Below, piece after piece: positions 1-5,094 of a stretch of 5,158 nt of DNA (its first letter is position 1; each line of letters opens with the position of its first letter). The notes beneath the pieces were generated by a model. That model ran no database searches, was not told where the DNA came from, and was given only the letters and a program-made list of their open reading frames with translations. Position numbers and translations under genes: made by a program. Source of the stretch: JBBKWQ01 sp037969115 (GTDB taxonomy: Bacteria > Actinomycetota > Acidimicrobiia > Acidimicrobiales > Ilumatobacteraceae); assembly GCA_037969115.1 (NCBI GenBank), contig JBBKWQ010000052.1, positions 1 to 5,158 on the forward strand, in the 5' to 3' direction.

Positions 1-1
1 C

Positions 2-2356
2 CCGTATGACGAGCGGGCGTGGGCGACGATGATGCTCGCCAACTACCGGGCCGGCCGACAGGCCGACGCGCTGTCGAGCTTCAGCCGCGCCCGTCGCGTT
101 CTCGCCGAGGATCTGGGCCTTGATCCGGGGCCGGAGCTCGTGGCGCTCGAGCGGGCCGTGCTCGACCACACCGTGCCGCCATTCGCGGCCCCGCCGTTGT
201 CGCGCGATCCCCATGGTGGTGACGGGCCAGTGACGTCGCATGCGAGGCTACCCGCCGCGCGATCGCTGGTTGGCCGCGACCAACTTATCGATGCAATCGT
301 CGCCACTGTCGACGCCGGCTCCCACCTGGTCTCGCTTGTCGGCCTTGGCGGGATCGGCAAGACCAGCGTGGCGATTGCCGTCGCCCATCGGCTCAGCACC
401 GGCATCGATGTCTGGTTCGTCGACCTTTCGAACGTCGTCGATGCCGATGCCGCCGCAGCGGCGATCGTCCGGACTTTGGGCATCTCATCGGACGCACCGC
501 TGGACGACCTCGTCGACTGGTGTCGCGATCGTCGCGGCGCGGTCGTTCTCGACAATCTTGAGCAGGTCGCCGAGGCCGACAGGCTGATGCGCATGTTGGT
601 CGGCGTCCCCGGTCCGCTGACATGGATCGTTACCAGCCGCCGAGCGGTTCGAATCCGAGAGGAGCGAGTCGTCGCGTTGCCACCGCTCCCGCTGCACGAC
701 CATCGTGGCGGCGATGCCGTCGAATTGTTCCGCACCCGAGCGACGCAGGTACGCCCGGACATCACCGATCTGGACGTGGCACTCGTCTCCGAGGTCTGTG
801 AGCTCGCCGCCGGAATACCGCTCGCGATCGAACTCGCCGCACTTCAACTCCGGGCGATGTCGATGGACCAGCTCGTGCGACGGTTGGCACGGTTCCGCTC
901 AGTCGTAATCGACGCGTCGGGCACGAGAGACTACCCGGACCGACAACGCAGCCTTCGCGCTGTGCTCGATGCGACTACTGCGCTGCTGTGCGACGACGCG
1001 CTGGCAACGCTCACTCATGCAGCGGTTGCCGAGGGCATGGTGAGTCTCGATTTGCTCGCCGATGCCGCCGATCGGGCCGATGTCGACGCTGTTGCACATC
1101 TCGGTGACCTCGTCGAGTCGGGCCTCATGCATCGCGTCGGCGACCGGCTGCTGGTAACTCCGCCCGTGCGACAGCACCTCGTCGACACGGTGGAACCGAT
1201 CCGTCGCGGCGCCGCGGCGGATCGGCTCGGGGCCGCAGTCGACGCCATGGTCGCCGACGCCGAACCCCATTGGTTTGGTCGCGATGCCGCCGAGCACTGG
1301 ACTCGGCTCGCCGTCGACGCCGCCGCCATCGACGCCACGATCGCCTACCGGGTCGAAACGGGCCGTTGGCCCGAACTGGCGGAGCTCGCGCTCGGGCTCG
1401 GGCAGTACTGGCTACATGAGAGCCGGTTCGTCGACGCGCTCGGCACACTCGATCGGCTCCGATCCAACGATCTTCCGGGCGGTATCGGACATCGCGTCGA
1501 CCTGCTGCTCGGGACGTTCGCCTCCTACGTGAGCCGGAGCGACACAGCCGACCTCCTCGAGCAGGCGCTCGCACACTCGGATGAAAGGCACCAACCGCCC
1601 GACCGACTGCTTGTCAACGCGTGGTGCTGCCTCGGCGCGTTCCACGCCCACCACCACGACCAGGCGGAGCTCCGGCGATGCGCGGCCCGCGCCCGACTGG
1701 CCGCCGAGGACAGCGGGGATTCGTCCCTCGTTTCGCTCGCTAGGGACTTCGCCGGCTACGCCGCGTTCTACCTGGGCGAGGTCGAAGACGCGATCCGACT
1801 CAACCTCGAAGCGATTGACGACGCCCGCCGGCAGGGTGATCGATACGCGCTGGTACTGCTGCTCACCTCGACCATCGAGGCACTGGTCGACGCCGACCGC
1901 CTCCCCGAGGCGAGAGCCCTCGCCGACGAGGCGTTCGACCTGGCGCGCGAGGTCGAACTCGGCGTGGCACTCGCGACGGTCCTGCTCATGTTCGGGTTGG
2001 TCCAGATCGAACTCGATCGACCCGCGGCAGCACACGGTGTACTCGTGGAGCACCTTCGGTTTGTCAGCGACCGGTATCCCGATCCACTCGTGACCGGCGA
2101 CTCACTCGCCCAACTCGCGGCCGCCATGGCCGGAATCGGCGACGACGTGGCCGCTGCCCGCCTGTGGGGTGCCTCCGATGCGCTGTACCGAGACCACGGC
2201 GTTGATCCCGACCGACGCCGTCCCCGGACCAACCAGCGGCGTCTGGATGCTACCCGCCAGCGACTCGGCGACGATCGCTTCGCGGCCCTTGCGCTCGCCG
2301 GATCTACCGACCCTGACCGCGTGATCGCCGCCATCCTCGCAGACACCGCACGCTGA
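2..2356 (+). CDS. AfsR/SARP-like transcriptional regulator with NB-ARC-type ATPase and TPR region (5' end outside window)
   Basis: The frame is open from base 2, so the apparent ATG at 29 is internal: the residues before it (PYDERAW) match the paralogue's PFDERAW at 4387. From comparison with that paralogue, about 190 N-terminal residues (the winged-helix DNA-binding domain and most of the BTAD) lie off the window. Residues below count from the ATG at 29. The BTAD ends near residue 48 (AEDLGLDPGPELVALERAVL). A P-loop ATPase follows: Walker A GLGGIGKT (105-112), Walker B-like AVVLDNLE (171-178), a TSR sensor-like motif (202-204), GIPLAIELAA (262-271) and the family signature RQRSLRAVLDAT (305-316). 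Residues 420-700 are Ala/Leu-rich helical repeats, probably TPR-like. The tail RLWGASDALYRDHG is typical of this class, and there is no C-terminal LuxR helix-turn-helix. In the family, ATP-dependent oligomerisation controls DNA binding at promoters of secondary-metabolism or developmental genes; the target here is unknown. Full length would be near 970 residues, like Streptomyces AfsR. All ATPase motifs look intact. Confidence 0.93.
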   Translation, partial: PYDERAWATMMLANYRAGRQADALSSFSRARRVLAEDLGLDPGPELVALERAVLDHTVPPFAAPPLSRDPHGGDGPVTSHARLPAARSLVGRDQLIDAIVATVDAGSHLVSLVGLGGIGKTSVAIAVAHRLSTGIDVWFVDLSNVVDADAAAAAIVRTLGISSDAPLDDLVDWCRDRRGAVVLDNLEQVAEADRLMRMLVGVPGPLTWIVTSRRAVRIREERVVALPPLPLHDHRGGDAVELFRTRATQVRPDITDLDVALVSEVCELAAGIPLAIELAALQLRAMSMDQLVRRLARFRSVVIDASGTRDYPDRQRSLRAVLDATTALLCDDALATLTHAAVAEGMVSLDLLADAADRADVDAVAHLGDLVESGLMHRVGDRLLVTPPVRQHLVDTVEPIRRGAAADRLGAAVDAMVADAEPHWFGRDAAEHWTRLAVDAAAIDATIAYRVETGRWPELAELALGLGQYWLHESRFVDALGTLDRLRSNDLPGGIGHRVDLLLGTFASYVSRSDTADLLEQALAHSDERHQPPDRLLVNAWCCLGAFHAHHHDQAELRRCAARARLAAEDSGDSSLVSLARDFAGYAAFYLGEVEDAIRLNLEAIDDARRQGDRYALVLLLTSTIEALVDADRLPEARALADEAFDLAREVELGVALATVLLMFGLVQIELDRPAAAHGVLVEHLRFVSDRYPDPLVTGDSLAQLAAAMAGIGDDVAAARLWGASDALYRDHGVDPDRRRPRTNQRRLDATRQRLGDDRFAALALAGSTDPDRVIAAILADTAR

Positions 2357-2357
2357 C

Positions 2358-2404
2358 GGTTCGTGGTCCGGCGCTTGGGCTCGCGAACCAGCGGGCGGCC
2401 CGCT
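2358..2404 (+). terminator. Possible terminator hairpins after the AfsR-like gene
   Basis: Just after the TGA of the regulator there are two adjacent inverted repeats. GGTTCG (2358-2363) pairs with CGAACC (2384-2389) across a 20-nt loop. AGCGG (2390-2394) pairs with CCGCT (2400-2404) across a 5-nt loop, inside a 15-nt odd palindrome. Neither is followed by a T run, which is common for actinobacterial terminators but leaves the call weak. Confidence 0.25.
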
Positions 2405-2473
2405 GCTCCACTCGATGGGGCCAATACCTCAGAGTAGGCCGAAACGTGTTGGGTTTGTCAACCCGTGAGTGCC

Positions 2474-2509
2474 AGAGCCCTTTGCGAGCGTCATCGAGAT
2501 CTGGGCTCT
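2474..2509. repeat. 7-bp perfect inverted repeat, 22-nt spacer
   Basis: AGAGCCC (2474-2480) is the exact reverse complement of GGGCTCT (2503-2509). It does not abut a gene end on either strand (118 bp after the AfsR-like stop). It could be a loose hairpin in the 3' untranslated region or a protein-binding site. An arm of this size can occur by chance in GC-rich DNA. Confidence 0.35.
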
Positions 2510-2552
2510 TACCCGTCCGTATGCTCCGCCGACGCCACATTCAGAATTGACT

Positions 2553-2594
2553 TGCCCGGAAGTCTCCGTAGCGGAGTTCAGAAGCCGACGGGCA
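2553..2594. repeat. Nested inverted repeats (outer 6 bp, inner 5 bp)
   Basis: TGCCCG (2553-2558) pairs with CGGGCA (2589-2594). Enclosed between them, CTCCG (2564-2568) pairs with CGGAG (2572-2576) around a TAG loop. The two stems are compatible and would form one bulged hairpin as RNA on either strand. No gene or promoter is attached to it, so its role is unknown. Confidence 0.35.
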
Positions 2595-2704
2595 TTGTGT
2601 AGGTGTACGTGCCGCTAGCAGGGTGCTGAAGTTCGGGGTTTGAGGCGGCCGGTGGCCGATCTGGCGTGCGGCGGTGCGGCCGTCGTGTCTGGTGATGTCG
2701 GTTT

Positions 2705-2730
2705 TCCGTGATCCCCGATGACGGATTTTT
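2705..2730 (+). terminator. Candidate rho-independent terminator with T run
   Basis: TCCGT (2705-2709) pairs with ACGGA (2721-2725). After one G-G mismatch, ATC (2711-2713) pairs with GAT (2717-2719) around a CCC loop. Five T residues follow directly (2726-2730). This is the only hairpin in the window with a proper T tail. It lies about 350 bp after the AfsR-like stop, so it would end a long 3' untranslated region or an unrecognised plus-strand transcript. The stem is interrupted and only moderately stable. Confidence 0.35.
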
Positions 2731-2862
2731 CTGATCGCTCACAGATCGAGGCCGGCGGGTGGGCTTCGTCCGGAACCATGGAGGGTTTCTGATTGGTTTC
2801 GCAGCTTCGCAGTCGCCCGCACTGTGATGGCATCTGGGGTGGCGTTCGTGGGTGTGTGGCGA

Positions 2863-2932
2863 TCTGTGGGGCCGGTAGCTGGGCCACCAAGGCGGAGGTT
2901 TCTGCCCTGCTGAACCTCTGCGCTCCCACAGA
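2863..2932. repeat. Potential three-way-junction fold (possible structured RNA)
   Basis: An outer 8-bp perfect stem, TCTGTGGG (2863-2870) with CCCACAGA (2925-2932), encloses a 9-bp stem, GCGGAGGTT (2892-2900) with AACCTCTGC (2913-2921, one G-T wobble, 12-nt loop). A smaller GGCC/GGCC pairing (about 2870-2873 with 2882-2885) competes for G2870 with the outer stem. Together they could fold as a branched RNA. I do not recognise a known RNA family, and no promoter is evident. The strand cannot be decided from the sequence. Confidence 0.3.
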
Positions 2933-2941
2933 CGCGGATGA

Positions 2942-2961
2942 TGCCCCGCCGAAGCGGGGCA
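2942..2961 (-). terminator. Strong cUUCGg hairpin, terminator of the exported-protein gene
   Basis: GCCCCGC (2943-2949) pairs with GCGGGGC (2954-2960), extended by a T-A pair to 8 bp. Read on the minus strand the loop is TTCG closed by C-G, the very stable cUUCGg tetraloop. It begins 21 nt after the minus-strand stop codon at 2983-2985. There is no T run after it (ATCATCC), which is usual in high-GC actinobacteria. It might also stop transcription coming from the left. Confidence 0.7.
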
Positions 2962-2982
2962 CTGTCCGATCGACCTAGGACT

Positions 2983-3732
2983 TCACCACCAGTTGCCGGT
3001 CCCGAACGGGCAGGGCGGCGCCACCACACCGAACGTGGTTTGGTAGCACCTCGCGTACAGATTCCCGAGGTTGTAGAAGCTGTTCCCGGGGCTCATGTAG
3101 GCGGTCGGAGCTGACACCAGCCGGAAGCCCCGGCCATAGTGGGCGACTGCGAACCGGAGGTAGTAGTTGCGGACCGCACCGTTGGCCGTGAGGGCGATGC
3201 AGCCTTGGCTGTTCGTCAAGTCGCTCCTGATCTGCTGCCAGGTTCCGTAGATGTAGGCCTCCGTCTTGATGTTGATGCCGCTCCCGCCCGAGATGCCGCC
3301 GTTGACGGACTTGAAGCAGACCTGGCCTCCCGATGCTGCCGTTGCGGGCTGGGATGTGGCGAGCAGGCTCGAGCCGAAGATGGCGACGAGCGCGACGAGC
3401 AGCGCGGCGACGCGGCGACGTCGATGCCGATGCGGTGAGGCGAGCAGCACCGCGTCGTGGTTCGAGCTCGATACCGGCTGCGCACCGTGGCGGTGGCGTC
3501 GTCCAGTCCCACGAGATGCTGTCTCGCTCGTGTTGGCGCTTGGGACCAGGGTGGTGGTCATGTTGTCTCCTCCTGCTTTTTGTGTGGGGCGGTCGGTCAC
3601 CGCATCTGGAACTGACGATGCGCTCGACCGGCCACGCACCGGTGTCTGCTCCGCGCCGTTCGCTTCGTCGCCGTCGTCGCTGATCTCGTTCGTGAGGTCG
3701 TTGGTGGGGAGGGTGTTGTGGGTGGTGTTCAT
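2983..3732 (-). CDS. Exported small four-cysteine protein, unrecognised family, with long N-terminal extension
   Basis: The protein is 249 residues from the ATG at 3732, which has AAAGGA 6 nt upstream. Residues 1-107 are hydrophilic and low in complexity, ending in HRHRRRR (101-107). A hydrophobic segment (108-125, VAALLVALVAIFG core) and QPATAA (128-133) then look like a signal peptide cleaved near 132-133. The mature part, about 116 residues, is Gly/Asn/Tyr-rich and beta-strand-like, with cysteines at 139, 178, 229 and 241 that could form two disulfides, and it ends GTGNWW. Its codons are almost all G/C-ending, which supports real coding. An in-frame ATG at 3561 (M58) has a perfect AGGAGG and would give a 192-residue protein with a more normal, though still long, signal sequence. 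Either or both starts may be used. I recognise no family. It is transcribed divergently from a SARP-type regulator, so it may be that regulator's target. There is no catalytic motif and no sorting signal. Confidence 0.75.
   Translation of the reverse strand: MNTTHNTLPTNDLTNEISDDGDEANGAEQTPVRGRSSASSVPDAVTDRPTQKAGGDNMTTTLVPSANTSETASRGTGRRHRHGAQPVSSSNHDAVLLASPHRHRRRRVAALLVALVAIFGSSLLATSQPATAASGGQVCFKSVNGGISGGSGINIKTEAYIYGTWQQIRSDLTNSQGCIALTANGAVRNYYLRFAVAHYGRGFRLVSAPTAYMSPGNSFYNLGNLYARCYQTTFGVVAPPCPFGTGNWW
3569..3574 (-). promoter_or_regulatory. Perfect AGGAGG ribosome-binding site for an internal start (ATG 3561)
   Basis: On the minus strand AGGAGG lies 7 nt before the ATG at 3561-3559, in frame with the upstream start at 3732. 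It is a much stronger Shine-Dalgarno site than the AAAGGA serving 3732. It argues that translation can begin at residue 58, just ahead of the basic and hydrophobic signal region. Confidence 0.6.
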
Positions 3733-3738
3733 GGGATG

Positions 3739-3744
3739 TCCTTT
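3739..3744 (-). promoter_or_regulatory. Ribosome-binding site AAAGGA for the upstream start (ATG 3732)
   Basis: AAAGGA on the minus strand is 6 nt from the ATG at 3732-3730. The first 28 or so codons after this ATG are nearly all G/C-ending (runs of AAC, ACC, GAC, CTC), which supports translation from here rather than a chance in-frame extension. Confidence 0.5.
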
Positions 3745-3781
3745 CAGGTTGGTTTCGTTGAGCACCACCTTCGAGCAACGC

Positions 3782-3799
3782 GCTGAAGATCGGCTGAAG
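3782..3799. promoter_or_regulatory. Heptamer direct repeat with 11-bp period: candidate SARP operator
   Basis: GCTGAAG (3782-3788) and GCTGAAG (3793-3799) are identical and separated by ATCG, giving an 11-bp period. On the other strand they read CTTCAGC twice. SARP regulators such as ActII-ORF4, DnrI and AfsR bind heptameric direct repeats of exactly this period, just upstream of the -10 region; PhoP PHO boxes share the period. The repeat sits in the 88-bp divergent region, 50 nt before the exported protein's start and 21 nt before the SARP start. I see no convincing -10 element on either side, so the controlled promoter is not fixed. Confidence 0.5.
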
Positions 3800-3806
3800 G
3801 CCGTGT

Positions 3807-3811
3807 GGGAG
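3807..3811 (+). promoter_or_regulatory. Ribosome-binding site GGGAG for the SARP start at GTG 3821
   Basis: GGGAG ends 9 nt before GTG 3821. The protein from there (VGEVGVLGPV) begins as SARPs usually do, a few residues ahead of the conserved VLGP strand. The upstream in-frame GTG at 3803 has its only purine stretch too close to be used well. Confidence 0.5.
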
Positions 3812-3820
3812 ACTCATCAC

Positions 3821-4818
3821 GTGGGCGAGGTGGGCGTGCTGGGTCCTGTCGTGTTCATCGATGAGGCGGGTGGATCGGTGAAGCTGGGCGGGGAGCAGCC
3901 ACGGGCCGTGCTCGCGTATCTGGCACTCCACGCTCGCCGCGTCGTGGCGGTGCTGAGCTGATCGATGCGGTGTGGGGCGAGGAGTCGCCGGAGACGGCGG
4001 TGAACACGCTTCAAGTGCACGTGTCGGCGTTGCGTAAGGTGCTCTCTTCAGCGGGGGCGGGCATTGAGCGGATAGGTGGCGGATACCGGCTTGACCTGTC
4101 TCTTGGGCAGGTTGATGCTCACCGGTTCGAGGGATTGGTCGCCGAGGGTCGTGCTGCGCTCCGCCGGAGCCAGGCAGAGCGCGCGCTCGAGTTGTTGACG
4201 CTCGGTTTGGCACTGTGGCGTGGGCGTCCGTTTGACGGACTCGACGAGGTGGCGTTCGTCGCAGCGGCGCGACCCGCCATCGAGAACGTGTGGTCGTCGG
4301 CGTCGGTGGAACAGGTGGAGTGTCTGATCGAGCTGTGCCGGTTCGACGAGGCGATCGTGGCTGCCGAGTTGCTCGTTGCGCGCTCACCGTTCGACGAGCG
4401 AGCGTGGGCCGCGGCGATGGAGGGCTACTACTGGGCTGGTCGCGCGACGGATGCAATCGCTGCGTTCCGGCGTGCGCGTACCGTGTTGGGTGAGGAACTC
4501 GGTTTGGTCCCCGGTCCGGAGTTGGTTGCGCTCGAACGCGCGGTGCTTGACCACACGATGGAGCCGCGCGGCGCTGCTGCGTCATCGGTGTCGGCGTGGA
4601 CGCAGCGACTGCCTGCGACGCAGCCGCTGGTCCGCCGTGATGTGCTGGTCGAGCGCATCGTCGCGATGCTGCGCGACGGCAAGCGGCTGGTGTCGCTCGT
4701 CGGGTTGGGTGAGTCGGCGACTATCTCCGAGAGGCGCGAACAGCACATAACAACGCGTCGGTCGGCCCTTGAAAGGTGCGCGCTATCGGCACTTCGGATT
4801 GGTCAAGCCCGCTCGTAA
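3821..4818 (+). pseudogene. Decayed AfsR/SARP-family regulator: frameshifted and truncated at the P-loop
   Basis: Translation from GTG 3821 gives the start of an OmpR-type winged helix (VGVLGPVVFIDEAGG, then RAVLAYLALHARRVVAV) and hits TGA at 3959. The expected continuation, ELIDAVWGEES, NTLQVHVSALRKVL and GGGYRLDL, lies in the -1 frame from 3955. Restoring a single G in CTGAG gives VLELIDAVWG with canonical spacing, so one base appears lost. A BTAD follows to VALERAVLDH (about 4524-4553), close to the protein encoded at 2-2356. A linker and LVSLVGLG then match the start of a Walker A motif, but the next residues are ESATIS instead of GIGKT. Homology stops there, and a foreign tail runs to TAA at 4816-4818. 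No ATPase or TPR region remains. Third positions here are richer in G and T than in the paralogue, so it is not a recent copy. If the frameshift were an error or bypassed, about 332 residues would remain: a minimal SARP (DNA-binding domain plus BTAD) of roughly ActII-ORF4 type. Confidence 0.8.
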
Positions 4819-4842
4819 CGCGCGGCCCAGCCATGTGAGTCC

Positions 4843-4865
4843 GAGAGCGAACGGAAGCCGCTCTC
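4843..4865 (+). terminator. 7-bp perfect hairpin after the pseudogene, possible terminator
   Basis: GAGAGCG (4843-4849) pairs exactly with CGCTCTC (4859-4865) across a 9-nt loop. It lies 24 nt after the TAA that closes the regulator's residual reading frame. There is no T run. It could terminate plus-strand transcription or be a chance inverted repeat. Confidence 0.3.
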
Positions 4866-5062
4866 CGCCGCCGGCTCCAAGACGGGTCTGAGGCTGTCAC
4901 GGCGCCGCGAGTATCGAGCACGGCGTAAGGGCCTTCGTTACGTGGCAGTGGCGGACGATCGGGGGTTTGATTGTGAGGAGCGTAATCGCTCGGGTAGGAC
5001 TGTGATGATGACGGTCGTTGGGAGTGGCGGATGGCGATTCTCGCGAGGATCGCGGTAGCAAG

Positions 5063-5078
5063 GATCGGGGTGCCGATC
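5063..5078 (-). terminator. Hairpin terminator for the partial minus-strand gene at the right edge
   Basis: GATCGG (5063-5068) pairs exactly with CCGATC (5073-5078) around a 4-nt loop. It begins 16 nt after the minus-strand stop codon at 5095-5097. A second small hairpin, CGCGA/TCGCG (5042-5054), follows in the same direction. No T run is present. Its position supports the reading of 5095-5158 as the end of a gene. Confidence 0.4.
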
Positions 5079-5094
5079 TGCCAGCGTCAGGGGA

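Larger units (their letters stand above)
2357..2982. other. 626-bp intergenic region without a convincing gene
   Basis: I find no gene here. Short open frames on both strands (for example 2739-3029 minus and 2793-2978 plus) lack a recognisable domain, a good ribosome-binding site or the GC3 bias of the flanking genes. The region is rich in inverted repeats: GGGTT-TGTC-AACCC at 2451-2464, AGAGCCC/GGGCTCT at 2474-2509, a nested pair at 2553-2594, CGGCC-GGT-GGCCG at 2646-2658, and the elements listed separately at 2705-2730, 2863-2932 and 2942-2961. I see no paired terminal repeats or transposase remnant that would make it a recognisable insertion sequence. Confidence 0.6.
4710..5094. other. Gene-free DNA beyond the truncation point
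   Basis: I find no supported coding sequence here. From about 4710-4725 the sequence no longer resembles an AfsR-type gene in any frame. The 66-codon minus-strand frame at 4721-4921 lacks a recognisable motif and a ribosome-binding site. The short plus-strand frame from ATG 5031 runs across hairpins and reads as basic low-complexity sequence. Small inverted repeats occur at 4843-4865, 4924-4942 (CGTAA/TTACG), 5042-5054 (CGCGA-GGA-TCGCG) and 5063-5078. No transposase remnant, tRNA or integrase site is evident. Confidence 0.55.

Noticed and set aside
2614..2631. Another GCTGAAG (2625-2631), preceded 11 bp earlier by GCTAGCA, as a second SARP operator
   Set aside because: The partner heptamer matches at only three of seven positions, and no promoter or gene start is nearby, so it is probably chance.
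2793..2978. Plus-strand 61-codon frame starting TTG at 2793
   Set aside because: The start is weak, without a clear ribosome-binding site, and the frame crosses both the branched inverted repeats and the terminator hairpin. A structural reading explains the sequence better.
2739..3029. Minus-strand frames overlapping 2615-3029 as possible small proteins
   Set aside because: They run through the cUUCGg terminator and into the exported-protein gene, have no family resemblance, and lack GC3 bias.
3405..3432. Twin-arginine export motif in the HRHRRRR region of the exported protein
   Set aside because: The arginines are followed by VAALL without the usual S/T-RR-x-F-L-K pattern. An ordinary Sec-type signal with a basic n-region explains it as well.
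3266..3820. Plus-strand open frame leading into the SARP start at 3821
   Set aside because: This part is antisense to the well-supported exported-protein gene and has no domain. Only the segment from 3821 matches the SARP family.
2975..4585. Long minus-strand open frame of 536 codons
   Set aside because: It is the antisense shadow of the SARP remnant and the alternate frame of the exported-protein gene. Its translation is Arg/Pro/His-rich low-complexity sequence with no domain, and it lacks a ribosome-binding site.
4725..4925. tRNA gene or tRNA-associated attachment site in the gap after the pseudogene
   Set aside because: I looked on both strands for acceptor, anticodon and T-arm pairing with a GTTCRA-type loop and found no consistent cloverleaf.
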